In this document: positions 32,087 through 39,799 of the stretch, in pieces
How the letters are laid out: the number at the start of each line of letters is the position of its first letter
Position numbering within the stretch: the stretch's first letter is position 1
DNA from: Pseudomonas soli
Lineage (GTDB): Bacteria; Pseudomonadota; Gammaproteobacteria; Pseudomonadales; Pseudomonadaceae
Assembly: GCF_900110655.1 (NCBI RefSeq)
Contig: NZ_FOEQ01000008.1
Span: 78,222-142,221, forward strand
DNA: 64,000 nt
Direction: 5' to 3'
Position numbers and translations under genes: made by a program
The notes under the pieces: generated by a model
The model's database searches: none
The model's input: the letters and a program-made list of their open reading frames with translations, nothing else
What the model was told of the DNA's origin: nothing

Positions 32087-33747
32087 TCCGACACGCCAAA
32101 ACCCTGGCCGTCCTGGCCTGCGGTGCCTTCGCACCCGCCGTGTGGGCCGCCGATGCCTTGACCGGTGAGGTGCAGAAACAACCGCTGAACGTCGCTGCCA
32201 TCGCCATGTTCGTGGCCTTCGTCGCTTTCACCCTGGGTATTACCTACTGGGCCTCCAAGCGCAACAAGTCCGCGGCGGACTATTATGCCGCCGGCGGCAA
32301 GATCACCGGTTTCCAGAACGGCTTGGCAATCGCCGGTGACTACATGTCGGCAGCCTCGTTCCTGGGTATTTCCGCCCTGGTGTTCACCTCGGGCTACGAT
32401 GGCCTGATCTACTCCATTGGCTTCCTGGTCGGCTGGCCGATCATCCTCTTCCTGATTGCCGAACGCCTGCGCAACCTGGGCAAGTACACCTTCGCCGATG
32501 TTGCCTCGTATCGTCTCGGTCAAAAGGAAATCCGCACCCTGTCGGCTTCCGGTTCGCTGGTGGTGGTGGCGTTCTACCTGATCGCGCAGATGGTCGGTGC
32601 CGGCAAGCTGATCGAGTTGCTGTTTGGCCTGGACTACCATGTCGCAGTGATCCTGGTCGGTATCCTGATGTGCCTGTATGTGCTGTTCGGCGGCATGCTG
32701 GCCACCACCTGGGTGCAGATCATCAAGGCGGTGCTGTTGCTGTCCGGCGCCAGCTTCATGGCATTGATGGTGATGAAGCACGTCGGCTTCGACTTCAACA
32801 CCCTGTTCTCCGAAGCGATCAAGGTACACGCCAAGGGCGAGGCGATCATGAGCCCGGGTGGTCTGGTCAAGGACCCGATCTCGGCCTTCTCGCTGGGCCT
32901 GGCGCTGATGTTCGGCACCGCCGGCCTGCCGCACATCCTGATGCGCTTCTTCACCGTCAGTGACGCCAAGGAAGCCCGCAAGAGCGTGCTCTACGCCACT
33001 GGTTTCATCGGTTACTTCTACATCCTGACCTTCATCATCGGCTTCGGCGCGATCCTGCTGGTCAGCACCAACCCCGACTTCAAGGATGCCGCCGGCGCCC
33101 TGATCGGCGGCAACAACATGGCAGCGGTACACCTGGCCGACGCGGTAGGTGGCAGCGTGTTCCTCGGCTTCATCTCGGCAGTGGCCTTCGCCACCATCCT
33201 CGCGGTGGTCGCGGGCCTGACCCTGGCTGGTGCCTCGGCGGTGTCCCATGACCTGTACGCCAGCGTCTGGCGCAAGGGCAAGGCCAACGACAAGGACGAG
33301 ATCCGCGTGTCGAAGATAACCACCGTCGCCCTGGGCGTGCTGGCGATCGGCCTGGGCATCCTCTTCGAGAAGCAGAACATCGCCTTCATGGTCGGCCTGG
33401 CCTTCTCCATCGCCGCCAGCTGCAACTTCCCGGTGCTGTTGCTTTCGATGTACTGGAAGAAACTGACCACCCGCGGCGCCATGATCGGCGGCTGGATGGG
33501 CCTGGTCAGCGCGGTGGGCCTGATGATCCTCGGCCCGACCATCTGGGTGCAGATCCTCGGTCATGAGAAAGCCATCTATCCCTACGAGTACCCGGCGCTG
33601 TTCTCCATGATCATCGCCTTCGCCGGTATCTGGTTCTTCTCGGTCACCGACAAGTCCAAGGCAGCCGAGAACGAACGTGCACTGTTCTTCCCGCAGTTCG
33701 TCCGTTCGCAGACCGGCCTGGGGGCCAGTGGCGCAGTCTCGCACTGA
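32083..33747 (+). CDS. actP: Cation/acetate symporter ActP
   Basis: This 554-residue protein has a cleavable-looking N-terminal hydrophobic segment and about thirteen further membrane helices of the sodium:solute symporter family. ADYYAAGGKITGFQNGLAIAGDYMSAASFLG and SKITTVALGVLAIGLGILFEKQN match the ActP subgroup, which takes up acetate and glycolate. The ATG overlaps the stop of the DUF485 gene (ATGA). Expression of actP genes in pseudomonads is commonly tied to MxtR/CrbS signalling; a kinase of that type lies at the left end of this window. Confidence 0.93.
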   Translation: MIRHAKTLAVLACGAFAPAVWAADALTGEVQKQPLNVAAIAMFVAFVAFTLGITYWASKRNKSAADYYAAGGKITGFQNGLAIAGDYMSAASFLGISALVFTSGYDGLIYSIGFLVGWPIILFLIAERLRNLGKYTFADVASYRLGQKEIRTLSASGSLVVVAFYLIAQMVGAGKLIELLFGLDYHVAVILVGILMCLYVLFGGMLATTWVQIIKAVLLLSGASFMALMVMKHVGFDFNTLFSEAIKVHAKGEAIMSPGGLVKDPISAFSLGLALMFGTAGLPHILMRFFTVSDAKEARKSVLYATGFIGYFYILTFIIGFGAILLVSTNPDFKDAAGALIGGNNMAAVHLADAVGGSVFLGFISAVAFATILAVVAGLTLAGASAVSHDLYASVWRKGKANDKDEIRVSKITTVALGVLAIGLGILFEKQNIAFMVGLAFSIAASCNFPVLLLSMYWKKLTTRGAMIGGWMGLVSAVGLMILGPTIWVQILGHEKAIYPYEYPALFSMIIAFAGIWFFSVTDKSKAAENERALFFPQFVRSQTGLGASGAVSH

Positions 33748-33763
33748 TACCTCGCGCGGAACA

Positions 33764-33795
33764 CACAATGCCCCGGCCAATGCCGGGGCATTGTG
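33764..33795 (+). terminator. Terminator hairpin after actP
   Basis: CACAATGCCCCGGC pairs perfectly with GCCGGGGCATTGTG around loop CAAT, a 14-base-pair stem starting 17 bases after the actP stop. The T tract is short (CTTCC). It separates the acetate operon from the pilus locus. Confidence 0.8.
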
Positions 33796-33832
33796 CTTCC
33801 AGGCTTGTGACATGACTTGCCGCTAGGAAATT

Positions 33833-33859
33833 TCTTAGGCTCGCTCGGAACGGTCTTAG
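33833..33859. promoter_or_regulatory. Direct repeats TCTTAG before the pilus operon
   Basis: TCTTAG occurs at 33833 and 33854, 21 bases apart (two helical turns), about 90-110 bases before the major pilin start. NarL-family regulators often bind short repeats at such spacing, and one is encoded at the end of this locus. The match is suggestive only. Confidence 0.35.
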
Positions 33860-33946
33860 TCATCGTCGTGACGTATTCACCAATACTTCTCCTCACCCGC
33901 TGGCCATGCGCCGGCAGGCATTGACCACTTCAAGGAGATCAGATTC

Positions 33947-34426
33947 GTGAAACGTACGTTACTCGCCCTTCCCCTGGCCATGTTCTTCGCGGGCTCCGCT
34001 TTTGCGGTGGACCCGATCGAGAAGCAGGTCCAGGTGACTGCCCAGGTGCCGACCGACGCTTTCTTCGTCGAACCGGTGGGCGGCAACTGGATGAACGACC
34101 CGCAGGAAATGGCCTGGAACTCGTATCAGGCCAAGCTCGATCCGATCCGCAAGGAATTGCAGGTCAAGAGCACTGTGGGCCCGATCACCGCCTATCTGGT
34201 TTCGCCGGCGGTCATCGCCAGTGGCACCGAAAACATCGGCCTCGACGTCAAGGTCGGCGACACCGTGTTGCAGACCACCCCTGCCGAAGTCGTCAGCGCC
34301 ACCCAGGCGGCACCGGGCGCGATCATTGGCTTCGAGGTGGCGGCCCAGCCTGCGCCAGCTAGTGGTTATGTGCCGGGCAACTACCAGGGCCTGGTGAGCA
34401 TGATCTTCGAAACCGCCGCACCCTGA
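33947..34426 (+). CDS. CS1/cable-type major pilin
   Basis: This 159-residue secreted protein has a signal peptide (MKRTLLALPLAMFFAGSAFA). The mature part has no Cys, starts VDPIEKQVQVTAQVPTD and ends GYVPGNYQGLVSMIFETAAP, which matches the CS1/CFA-I/CblA pilin pattern, in which an N-terminal strand is donated to the neighbouring subunit. The GTG start at 33947 has AAGGAG nine bases upstream. It is the first gene of a four-gene alpha-clade chaperone-usher locus and should be the shaft subunit. It is unlike CupA-E or Csu pilins, which usually have a disulfide. Confidence 0.85.
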   Translation: MKRTLLALPLAMFFAGSAFAVDPIEKQVQVTAQVPTDAFFVEPVGGNWMNDPQEMAWNSYQAKLDPIRKELQVKSTVGPITAYLVSPAVIASGTENIGLDVKVGDTVLQTTPAEVVSATQAAPGAIIGFEVAAQPAPASGYVPGNYQGLVSMIFETAAP

Positions 34427-34485
34427 GTCCTCTCTCTTCGTTCATCCGTTGTTCCCCCTGACCCTCGGCTCCCGCCGAGGGGCGG

Positions 34486-37023
34486 GTGGGTATTGCCTGC
34501 AAGCGACGCCTCATGACCAATCATTCCACCCTGGCGGCCATGGGCCGCTGGTTGCTGTTGCCGGCCTGGCTGGCCGTCCATTCGCCCGCCAGCCAGGCCG
34601 CCGGCAATGCACTTGGTGCCCTCGATGGCCTGCCGCGCGAGTTCGAAGCACATTTTTTTGATGTGCCGCTGGCAGTCCGGGTCGACCTCGATGGGCGCTA
34701 CCTCGGTGATGCCATGGTGGTGCTCAGTCGCGATCAGCGCGTGCAACTGCTGGAGTTCACCGATACCCTCGACAGCCGTGAACCGGAAAGCCTGCGCCGC
34801 CGCTGGCGCGAGCGCCTGATTGACGGCCGTCCGTTGGGGGACTGTCGCGCCGATTGCCCCGACGGCCTGCGCGCGGTGCACTACAGCCTGGTGAACTCGC
34901 AGCTGTCGCTATTGACCGACCAGGCCGAGATCTCCGATGTCAGTGAACGTTTTCATCGTCAGCCGGAGCAGGGCAGCTATGGGCTGCTGCTGCGCAACCA
35001 GCTCAACCTGGTCAATGACGGCCATGCCACCAGTGGTCGTTATGCCTTGCAGGGCCAGGGCAGCGTGGGCAACTGGACCACCTTGGCCGACGGCCAGCTC
35101 GACCGGGGCAGCGACAGCCGCCAGGGCACGCGCCATCGGGTCGACCAGTTGTATGCCGAGCGCCTGGTGGAAAACCAGTTCTATCGGCTGGGATACTTCA
35201 CTCCCAGCGCCCAGGGTTTGACCCGCCAGCCGCGGTTGATGGGCTCCAGGGCTGACACCACCCTTGGCCTGATGCTTGGCAGCAGCGACAGCCTGACTAT
35301 CGACACTGGCGCACCCAGTGCCACGCCGATCTACGTGACCCCCAATCGTCCAGCCGTCGCCGAGGTCTATCGCAATGGCGTGCTGATCAACAGTCAACCG
35401 GTGCAGCCTGGTTTGCAGGCCCTCGACACCAAAGTGCTGCCCGGAGGCATCTACGAAGTCGAGGTGCGCCTGGTCGAAGACGGCCAGGAAACCTCGCGCA
35501 GTCAGGAATTCATCTACAAACCCAGCAACTGGCGCAGCACCGACGCGCCCTGGCGCTACAACCTGTACCTGGGGCGCCAGAGCACGTTGTTGAGCAACTG
35601 GGAGCGGGGCAACGACGACAGCCTCGCCGCTGGCGTGCTGGCCAACTACATGCTGCATCCGCGGGCGATCCTGGGCTTGTCGGCGCAGCGCGTCGATGAC
35701 GCCCTGCAGTATGGCACCTCGCTGGACTGGGACATGCGGGAGCGGTTCAAGCTTTACGCCAACCTGTTCCAGACGCAAGGCCAGGGCAACGGCTACGACT
35801 TCCAGCTGATCCATGCCTATGACAGTGGCTCGTTTGTTGCCAGCCACAGTCGAACCTGGCTGGCGCGCCCTGAATGGCGTCGCCTCGATGATGGAGCGTC
35901 GCGGCCATTCCAGGCACGCCAGACGCAGTCGTCCCTGTCGCTGAGCCATCGCCTCGATCCGCGCAATACCGTCAGCATGCGGCTGTCGCAGGCTGAAGGC
36001 GCCAATGCCGGCACCGGTCTCGACCTGGGGTGGTCGTACTATGGCCGGCTGCTGGGCTCCGATGCCAACTGGCGGTTGTCGCTGTTCGATCGTCCAGGAA
36101 CGGCAGCCACCGGCGAGTCTCGCAGCCGCGGCGTCAACTTGAGCCTGAGCATGAGTCTGGGTGGCGGCAGTGGTCGGCGTGTGTCCGCCAGTGTCGGCAG
36201 CCGCACCTCGCGCGACGGTGGTCGCGACCTCAACGCCTCGCTGGCCTACCAGCAAGATGTCGATATCGGCCCACTGCGCAGCGTCGGCGCTACGCTCACT
36301 GCGGACCGCTACGGCGCAGGGCTTGGCGGCGACACCCAGTTCGAGAACCAGGTCGTGCACGGCGACGCCTATGTCCAGCGTTCGTCCTACAGCGGCGACT
36401 TCAACGGTGGCCTCAATCTGCAGAGCATGTTGGCCGTGGGAGCTGGCAAGGCGGCCATGAGTGGTCAGTACCTGCCGCACCAGGCCGGGCTGATCGTAGA
36501 TGTCGAGACCGATATCGACGGGTTGAAGCTGCGCGCCGACGACCGCCATGGCGGTTCCGCCAACCTGCGGCCTGGGCGCAACGTGATCCCGGTTGCAGCC
36601 TACAAGGCCGGGCATGTGCAGTTCGACTTCGAGGGCAGCGCGGGCACCGCAGCCGTCATCCAACCCGCGAGCCTGGACTATCACCTCAACCGTGGCGGCA
36701 TCGAATACCGTCAACTGCGGGTGTTGCGTACCGTTACCGTGTTGGGGCGCCTGTTTGACGAGCATGGCAAGCCGATGCGCGGCGCCCAGGTGATCAATCA
36801 CGCCAGCCGCAGTGTTACCGAAACCGATGGCTTCTTTGCGGTCGAGATGAGCGAGTCGACCCCTAGCCTGGAGGTTCGCCAACAAGGGCGAGCGGTGTGT
36901 CTGCTCAGCCTGGACATCAACACCCTCGAGCGCGAGGACGATGTGCTGCTGGCTGGCGATCAACGTTGTGTGCCTGGGGTGGCGCAGGTCGAAGCAGCGG
37001 TTGCACGCAATGGGCAGGGTTAA
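34486..37023 (+). CDS. CS1/alpha-clade fimbrial outer-membrane usher (TcfC/CfaC-like)
   Basis: This protein of up to 845 residues has a signal peptide ending SPASQA, an N-terminal domain beginning ALDGLPREFEAHFFDVPLAV, a long beta-barrel region with alternating aromatic strands, the plug-like segment with GGIYEVEVRLVEDGQ, and C-terminal domains with TVLGRLFDEHGKPMRGAQV. The size and DVPLAV/VEVYRNG-type motifs fit ushers of the CS1 pilus family. Two starts are possible. The GTG at 34486 has AGGGG only three bases away. The ATG at 34513 has no clear ribosome site but gives a more usual signal peptide. It follows the pilin gene by 59 bases. Confidence 0.88.
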   Translation: MGIACKRRLMTNHSTLAAMGRWLLLPAWLAVHSPASQAAGNALGALDGLPREFEAHFFDVPLAVRVDLDGRYLGDAMVVLSRDQRVQLLEFTDTLDSREPESLRRRWRERLIDGRPLGDCRADCPDGLRAVHYSLVNSQLSLLTDQAEISDVSERFHRQPEQGSYGLLLRNQLNLVNDGHATSGRYALQGQGSVGNWTTLADGQLDRGSDSRQGTRHRVDQLYAERLVENQFYRLGYFTPSAQGLTRQPRLMGSRADTTLGLMLGSSDSLTIDTGAPSATPIYVTPNRPAVAEVYRNGVLINSQPVQPGLQALDTKVLPGGIYEVEVRLVEDGQETSRSQEFIYKPSNWRSTDAPWRYNLYLGRQSTLLSNWERGNDDSLAAGVLANYMLHPRAILGLSAQRVDDALQYGTSLDWDMRERFKLYANLFQTQGQGNGYDFQLIHAYDSGSFVASHSRTWLARPEWRRLDDGASRPFQARQTQSSLSLSHRLDPRNTVSMRLSQAEGANAGTGLDLGWSYYGRLLGSDANWRLSLFDRPGTAATGESRSRGVNLSLSMSLGGGSGRRVSASVGSRTSRDGGRDLNASLAYQQDVDIGPLRSVGATLTADRYGAGLGGDTQFENQVVHGDAYVQRSSYSGDFNGGLNLQSMLAVGAGKAAMSGQYLPHQAGLIVDVETDIDGLKLRADDRHGGSANLRPGRNVIPVAAYKAGHVQFDFEGSAGTAAVIQPASLDYHLNRGGIEYRQLRVLRTVTVLGRLFDEHGKPMRGAQVINHASRSVTETDGFFAVEMSESTPSLEVRQQGRAVCLLSLDINTLEREDDVLLAGDQRCVPGVAQVEAAVARNGQG

Positions 37024-37191
37024 GCCGTTCAGTAAGACGCATCTCAGGTGATAGCCCTGCACAGAGCAAAGGCCTACTGCCGTTTGGGACGTTTCAGGTT
37101 GCCATGCGGGAAGGATCCCGCTGGTTCGGCCATGGCCACGGAGCCACTCCCCATCAATACTTTCCCGTCAATGACGCACGGAGTTCGCATC

Positions 37192-37926
37192 ATGAATATT
37201 TTCCGCCTGCTGGCCTCGACACTGCTGACGCTGCCCCTGGTCGCCAGTGCCGCCCCCGAGCTCAATGTCGGCGCGCTTTACGACTACATTGACGGTGACA
37301 AGAGCACCTTGCTCAAGCGGGTACGCAACAGCGGCGACACCACTGCGTTCGTCAAGGTCAGCGTCGCCGAACTGGTGTATGACGCAACTGGCGTTGCCCG
37401 TGAAATTGTCACTGATGGGCTGCCACTGGAGCAGCGCGGCTTGGTCGCCAGCCCGGCGCGGCTGATCGTACCCGCCCAAGGCATGCAAGCGGTACGCCTG
37501 CTTTACCGTGGCTCACGGGAGCAGGAGCGCTATTTCCGTCTGCGCTTCGTGCCGGTGCTACCGGAGCAGGGCGATGGTTTCATGGTGGATGAGCAGGAGG
37601 CTGAAAAGTACCGTGACAGCCTCAAGGCTGGGGTCAATCTGCTGGCCGGATATGGCTCGCTGTTGTTCGTCCGGCCTGCCGAGACACGTTATCAGACCCA
37701 CGTAGGGCGCGCAGGCGGACAACTGACGGTCGTGAACCAGGGTAATGCCACGGTCGTGCTCGATCATTTTCGCCTGTGCCAAGCCGCAGGGCAGAAATGT
37801 GGGCCCGCCACCAAACACCACATCCTGCCGGGTCGCACCCGACAGTTCGATGGGCAGGTCGGCAAGGTGCATCAGCTCGAGTTAATCGAGGGCGGTAATG
37901 CCAAGGCAATGGTGGTGGAGGGATGA
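37192..37926 (+). CDS. CS1/alpha-clade periplasmic fimbrial chaperone
   Basis: This 244-residue protein has a signal peptide (MNIFRLLASTLLTLPLVASA) and two immunoglobulin-like domains. RRVRN-like KRVRNSGDTTAFVKVSV and the basic/aromatic SPARLIVPAQGMQAVRLLYRG strand are the pilin-binding regions. C-terminal FRLCQAAGQKCG adds a disulfide-capable Cys pair. These features match chaperones of the CfaA/CblB group rather than PapD itself. CGGAG lies nine bases before the ATG. The 168 bases between usher and chaperone contain no recognisable element. Confidence 0.85.
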   Translation: MNIFRLLASTLLTLPLVASAAPELNVGALYDYIDGDKSTLLKRVRNSGDTTAFVKVSVAELVYDATGVAREIVTDGLPLEQRGLVASPARLIVPAQGMQAVRLLYRGSREQERYFRLRFVPVLPEQGDGFMVDEQEAEKYRDSLKAGVNLLAGYGSLLFVRPAETRYQTHVGRAGGQLTVVNQGNATVVLDHFRLCQAAGQKCGPATKHHILPGRTRQFDGQVGKVHQLELIEGGNAKAMVVEG

Positions 37927-39131
37927 TCGTGCGTTTTTCTTCCACCAGACAGCGAGGGTGGGCGCGCTGGGGCTGGGCGATTGTACTGTGCGGGGTCATG
38001 CCAGTGGCCAGCGCATTGGAAGTGACTATCAGCGCACAGTATCGGGGTGGCGGATCAGGTCGCTTCGAAAACACAACCCCACCGGGTGGGGTGTGCAGGT
38101 ACTGGCCTGCCACGTGCGGAGGGGTCACGACGGTCGACTTGCCGATTACCTTCACGAAAAAAGCGGTACAGGAGGCGGCGGATCCGCGCGACGAGTTCTT
38201 CCTGCAGCTTCCCGGGCGGCGTGAGGTGGATGTCTACCACGATGAAACCGGTGAGCCGCGACGAATGAGCTTCGAGTGGACGTTGTTCAGCGTGGTTGCC
38301 AAGAGCGCAAGACTCGATCGCAATCCAACCTATAGCCGGATACTCGGAGGATGTGTTTCCGGTGGTGGAGCGTCCGGCGGTTGGGGGGATGGCAGGGCTC
38401 GGGTGCTTTGGCGTCTCAGTGATTCGCTGACGCCTGGAGCTTGCTGGTCGCGTAGCACCTATGCCCCCGCAGGCACTGTGATGCAGGCTGACGTGGAAGA
38501 ACTCAGTGTGGGTTTCAACCTGAACATACCGCCACCGTACCGGCTCAAGGCCGGCAAGTACCGGGGCTTCACCACCTTTCGCATCGGACCGGGCGGTGAT
38601 TTCGACTTTGGTAACGATGTCAGCAACCTGAGTGGTGACAGCCTCACCGTCAATTTCGAACTCGATGTGCAGCACGCCTTCATGTTCGAGTTTCCACCCG
38701 GCTCTGATCGCGCTGTGCTGGAGCCCAGGAACGGCTGGCAGGCCTGGTTGGCAGGTGGCAAGGCGCCGCAGCGCATCTATCGCGACCTGCCGTTCAGGGT
38801 GTGGTCCACCGGCCCGTTCAAGGTCTACAAGCTTTGCCAGCACGACATGGGCGCGCATTGCGCGATCAGCAGTGACGAAGGGGAACAGGTGGCCGTGGAG
38901 GTCGCCATGAGTCTGCCTGCGGGTATCCAGCACCGGGGCCAGGCGGTGGAACGCCTGCAGTTGCCTACTGGCCGCTTCGCGGCGCTTCAGTTCGAGGCCG
39001 CCATGCCAACGCTGAACCGACCAGGCCAGTTGCATTTCGAGGTGGGACGCAATGATGTACAAGCGATGCTCAAGCACCCTGGCAGTAATTATGCCGGCCA
39101 GGTCACCGTTGTCTTCGACGCCGAGCTTTAA
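37923..39131 (+). CDS. CblD/CfaE-like tip adhesin (pilus initiator)
   Basis: This 402-residue protein has a signal peptide (hydrophobic core WGWAIVLCGVMPVASA). The two-domain minor subunit of CS1-type pili is recognised from an N-terminal adhesin half with several Cys (VCRYWPATCGG, GGCVSGG, GACWS) and a C-terminal pilin half with FKVYKLCQHDMGAHCAIS. In CblD/CfaE proteins the C-terminal half takes a donated strand and the N-terminal half binds receptors. The ATG overlaps the chaperone stop (ATGA). Its receptor is unknown, and the N-terminal half is the least conserved-looking part of the locus. Confidence 0.82.
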   Translation: MIVRFSSTRQRGWARWGWAIVLCGVMPVASALEVTISAQYRGGGSGRFENTTPPGGVCRYWPATCGGVTTVDLPITFTKKAVQEAADPRDEFFLQLPGRREVDVYHDETGEPRRMSFEWTLFSVVAKSARLDRNPTYSRILGGCVSGGGASGGWGDGRARVLWRLSDSLTPGACWSRSTYAPAGTVMQADVEELSVGFNLNIPPPYRLKAGKYRGFTTFRIGPGGDFDFGNDVSNLSGDSLTVNFELDVQHAFMFEFPPGSDRAVLEPRNGWQAWLAGGKAPQRIYRDLPFRVWSTGPFKVYKLCQHDMGAHCAISSDEGEQVAVEVAMSLPAGIQHRGQAVERLQLPTGRFAALQFEAAMPTLNRPGQLHFEVGRNDVQAMLKHPGSNYAGQVTVVFDAEL

Positions 39132-39161
39132 GCGGCTGACGTAGCGCGCGAGGTAAACGCT

Positions 39162-39788
39162 ATGCACAGAGCCCTTGTGGTCGACGACCACCCTTTCATC
39201 CGCAGCACTGTCTGTATGCTGCTGCGCCAGCAACGCCTGGAGATCATCGGCCAGGCCGACAATGGCATCGACGCGGTGCGCCTGGCCCGTGAGCAGACAC
39301 CGGACCTGGTGATTCTCGATATCGCCATGCCGGGCCTGGACGGGCTGGAAGTAATCGCCCGGATCAAGGCCCTGGGGACGCTCACCCGTATAGTGGTGCT
39401 GACCTCGCAACTGGCCGAGTCCTACTCGTTGCGCTGCATGCAAGCTGGGGCCGTTGGGTATGTGTCCAAAACCGATGATCTCGATGAACTCGGCAAAGCG
39501 GTACGCGCAGTTCTGTCAGGCTACAGCTACTTTCCCGAAGTGGCGCTCAGCTCGGTCAACCGCCGCGACCTGCAGGCAACCGAGGCACAGTGCATCGCCA
39601 GTTTGACCGATCGCGAGTTGATGGTCCTCCAGCACCTGGCGCGAGGCTATAGCAACAAGGCCATCGGCGAGGCGATGTTGCTGAGCAACAAGACCATCAG
39701 CACCTACAAGATTCGCCTGCTGGAAAAGCTGCGACTCAGCTCGTTGATCGACCTGGCGGATTTCGCCCGTCGCAACGCGCTCATCTGA
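39162..39788 (+). CDS. NarL/FixJ-type response regulator of the pilus locus
   Basis: This 208-residue regulator has a receiver domain (about 1-120; phospho-acceptor Asp53 in LVILDIAMPG, Lys near 103 in YVSKTDD) and a LuxR-type helix-turn-helix (about 145-205; LTDRELMVLQHLARGYSNKAIG). It starts 30 bases after the adhesin stop and is followed 11 bases later by the hybrid kinase, so it is very likely that kinase's output. Cable pilus loci of Burkholderia cenocepacia have a comparable cblR/cblS/cblT set. The target is presumably the pilus promoter upstream of 33947. Confidence 0.9.
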   Translation: MHRALVVDDHPFIRSTVCMLLRQQRLEIIGQADNGIDAVRLAREQTPDLVILDIAMPGLDGLEVIARIKALGTLTRIVVLTSQLAESYSLRCMQAGAVGYVSKTDDLDELGKAVRAVLSGYSYFPEVALSSVNRRDLQATEAQCIASLTDRELMVLQHLARGYSNKAIGEAMLLSNKTISTYKIRLLEKLRLSSLIDLADFARRNALI

Positions 39789-39799
39789 GCGCGGTCCCC

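Noticed and set aside
34909..37062. 717-codon minus-strand open frame opposite the usher
   Set aside because: It is a shadow of the usher gene and has no signal peptide or family pattern.
37024..37191. Extension of the chaperone frame upstream to 37048
   Set aside because: The extension lacks a ribosome site and would place the signal peptide 48 residues inside the protein. The ATG at 37192 has CGGAG and a proper signal sequence.
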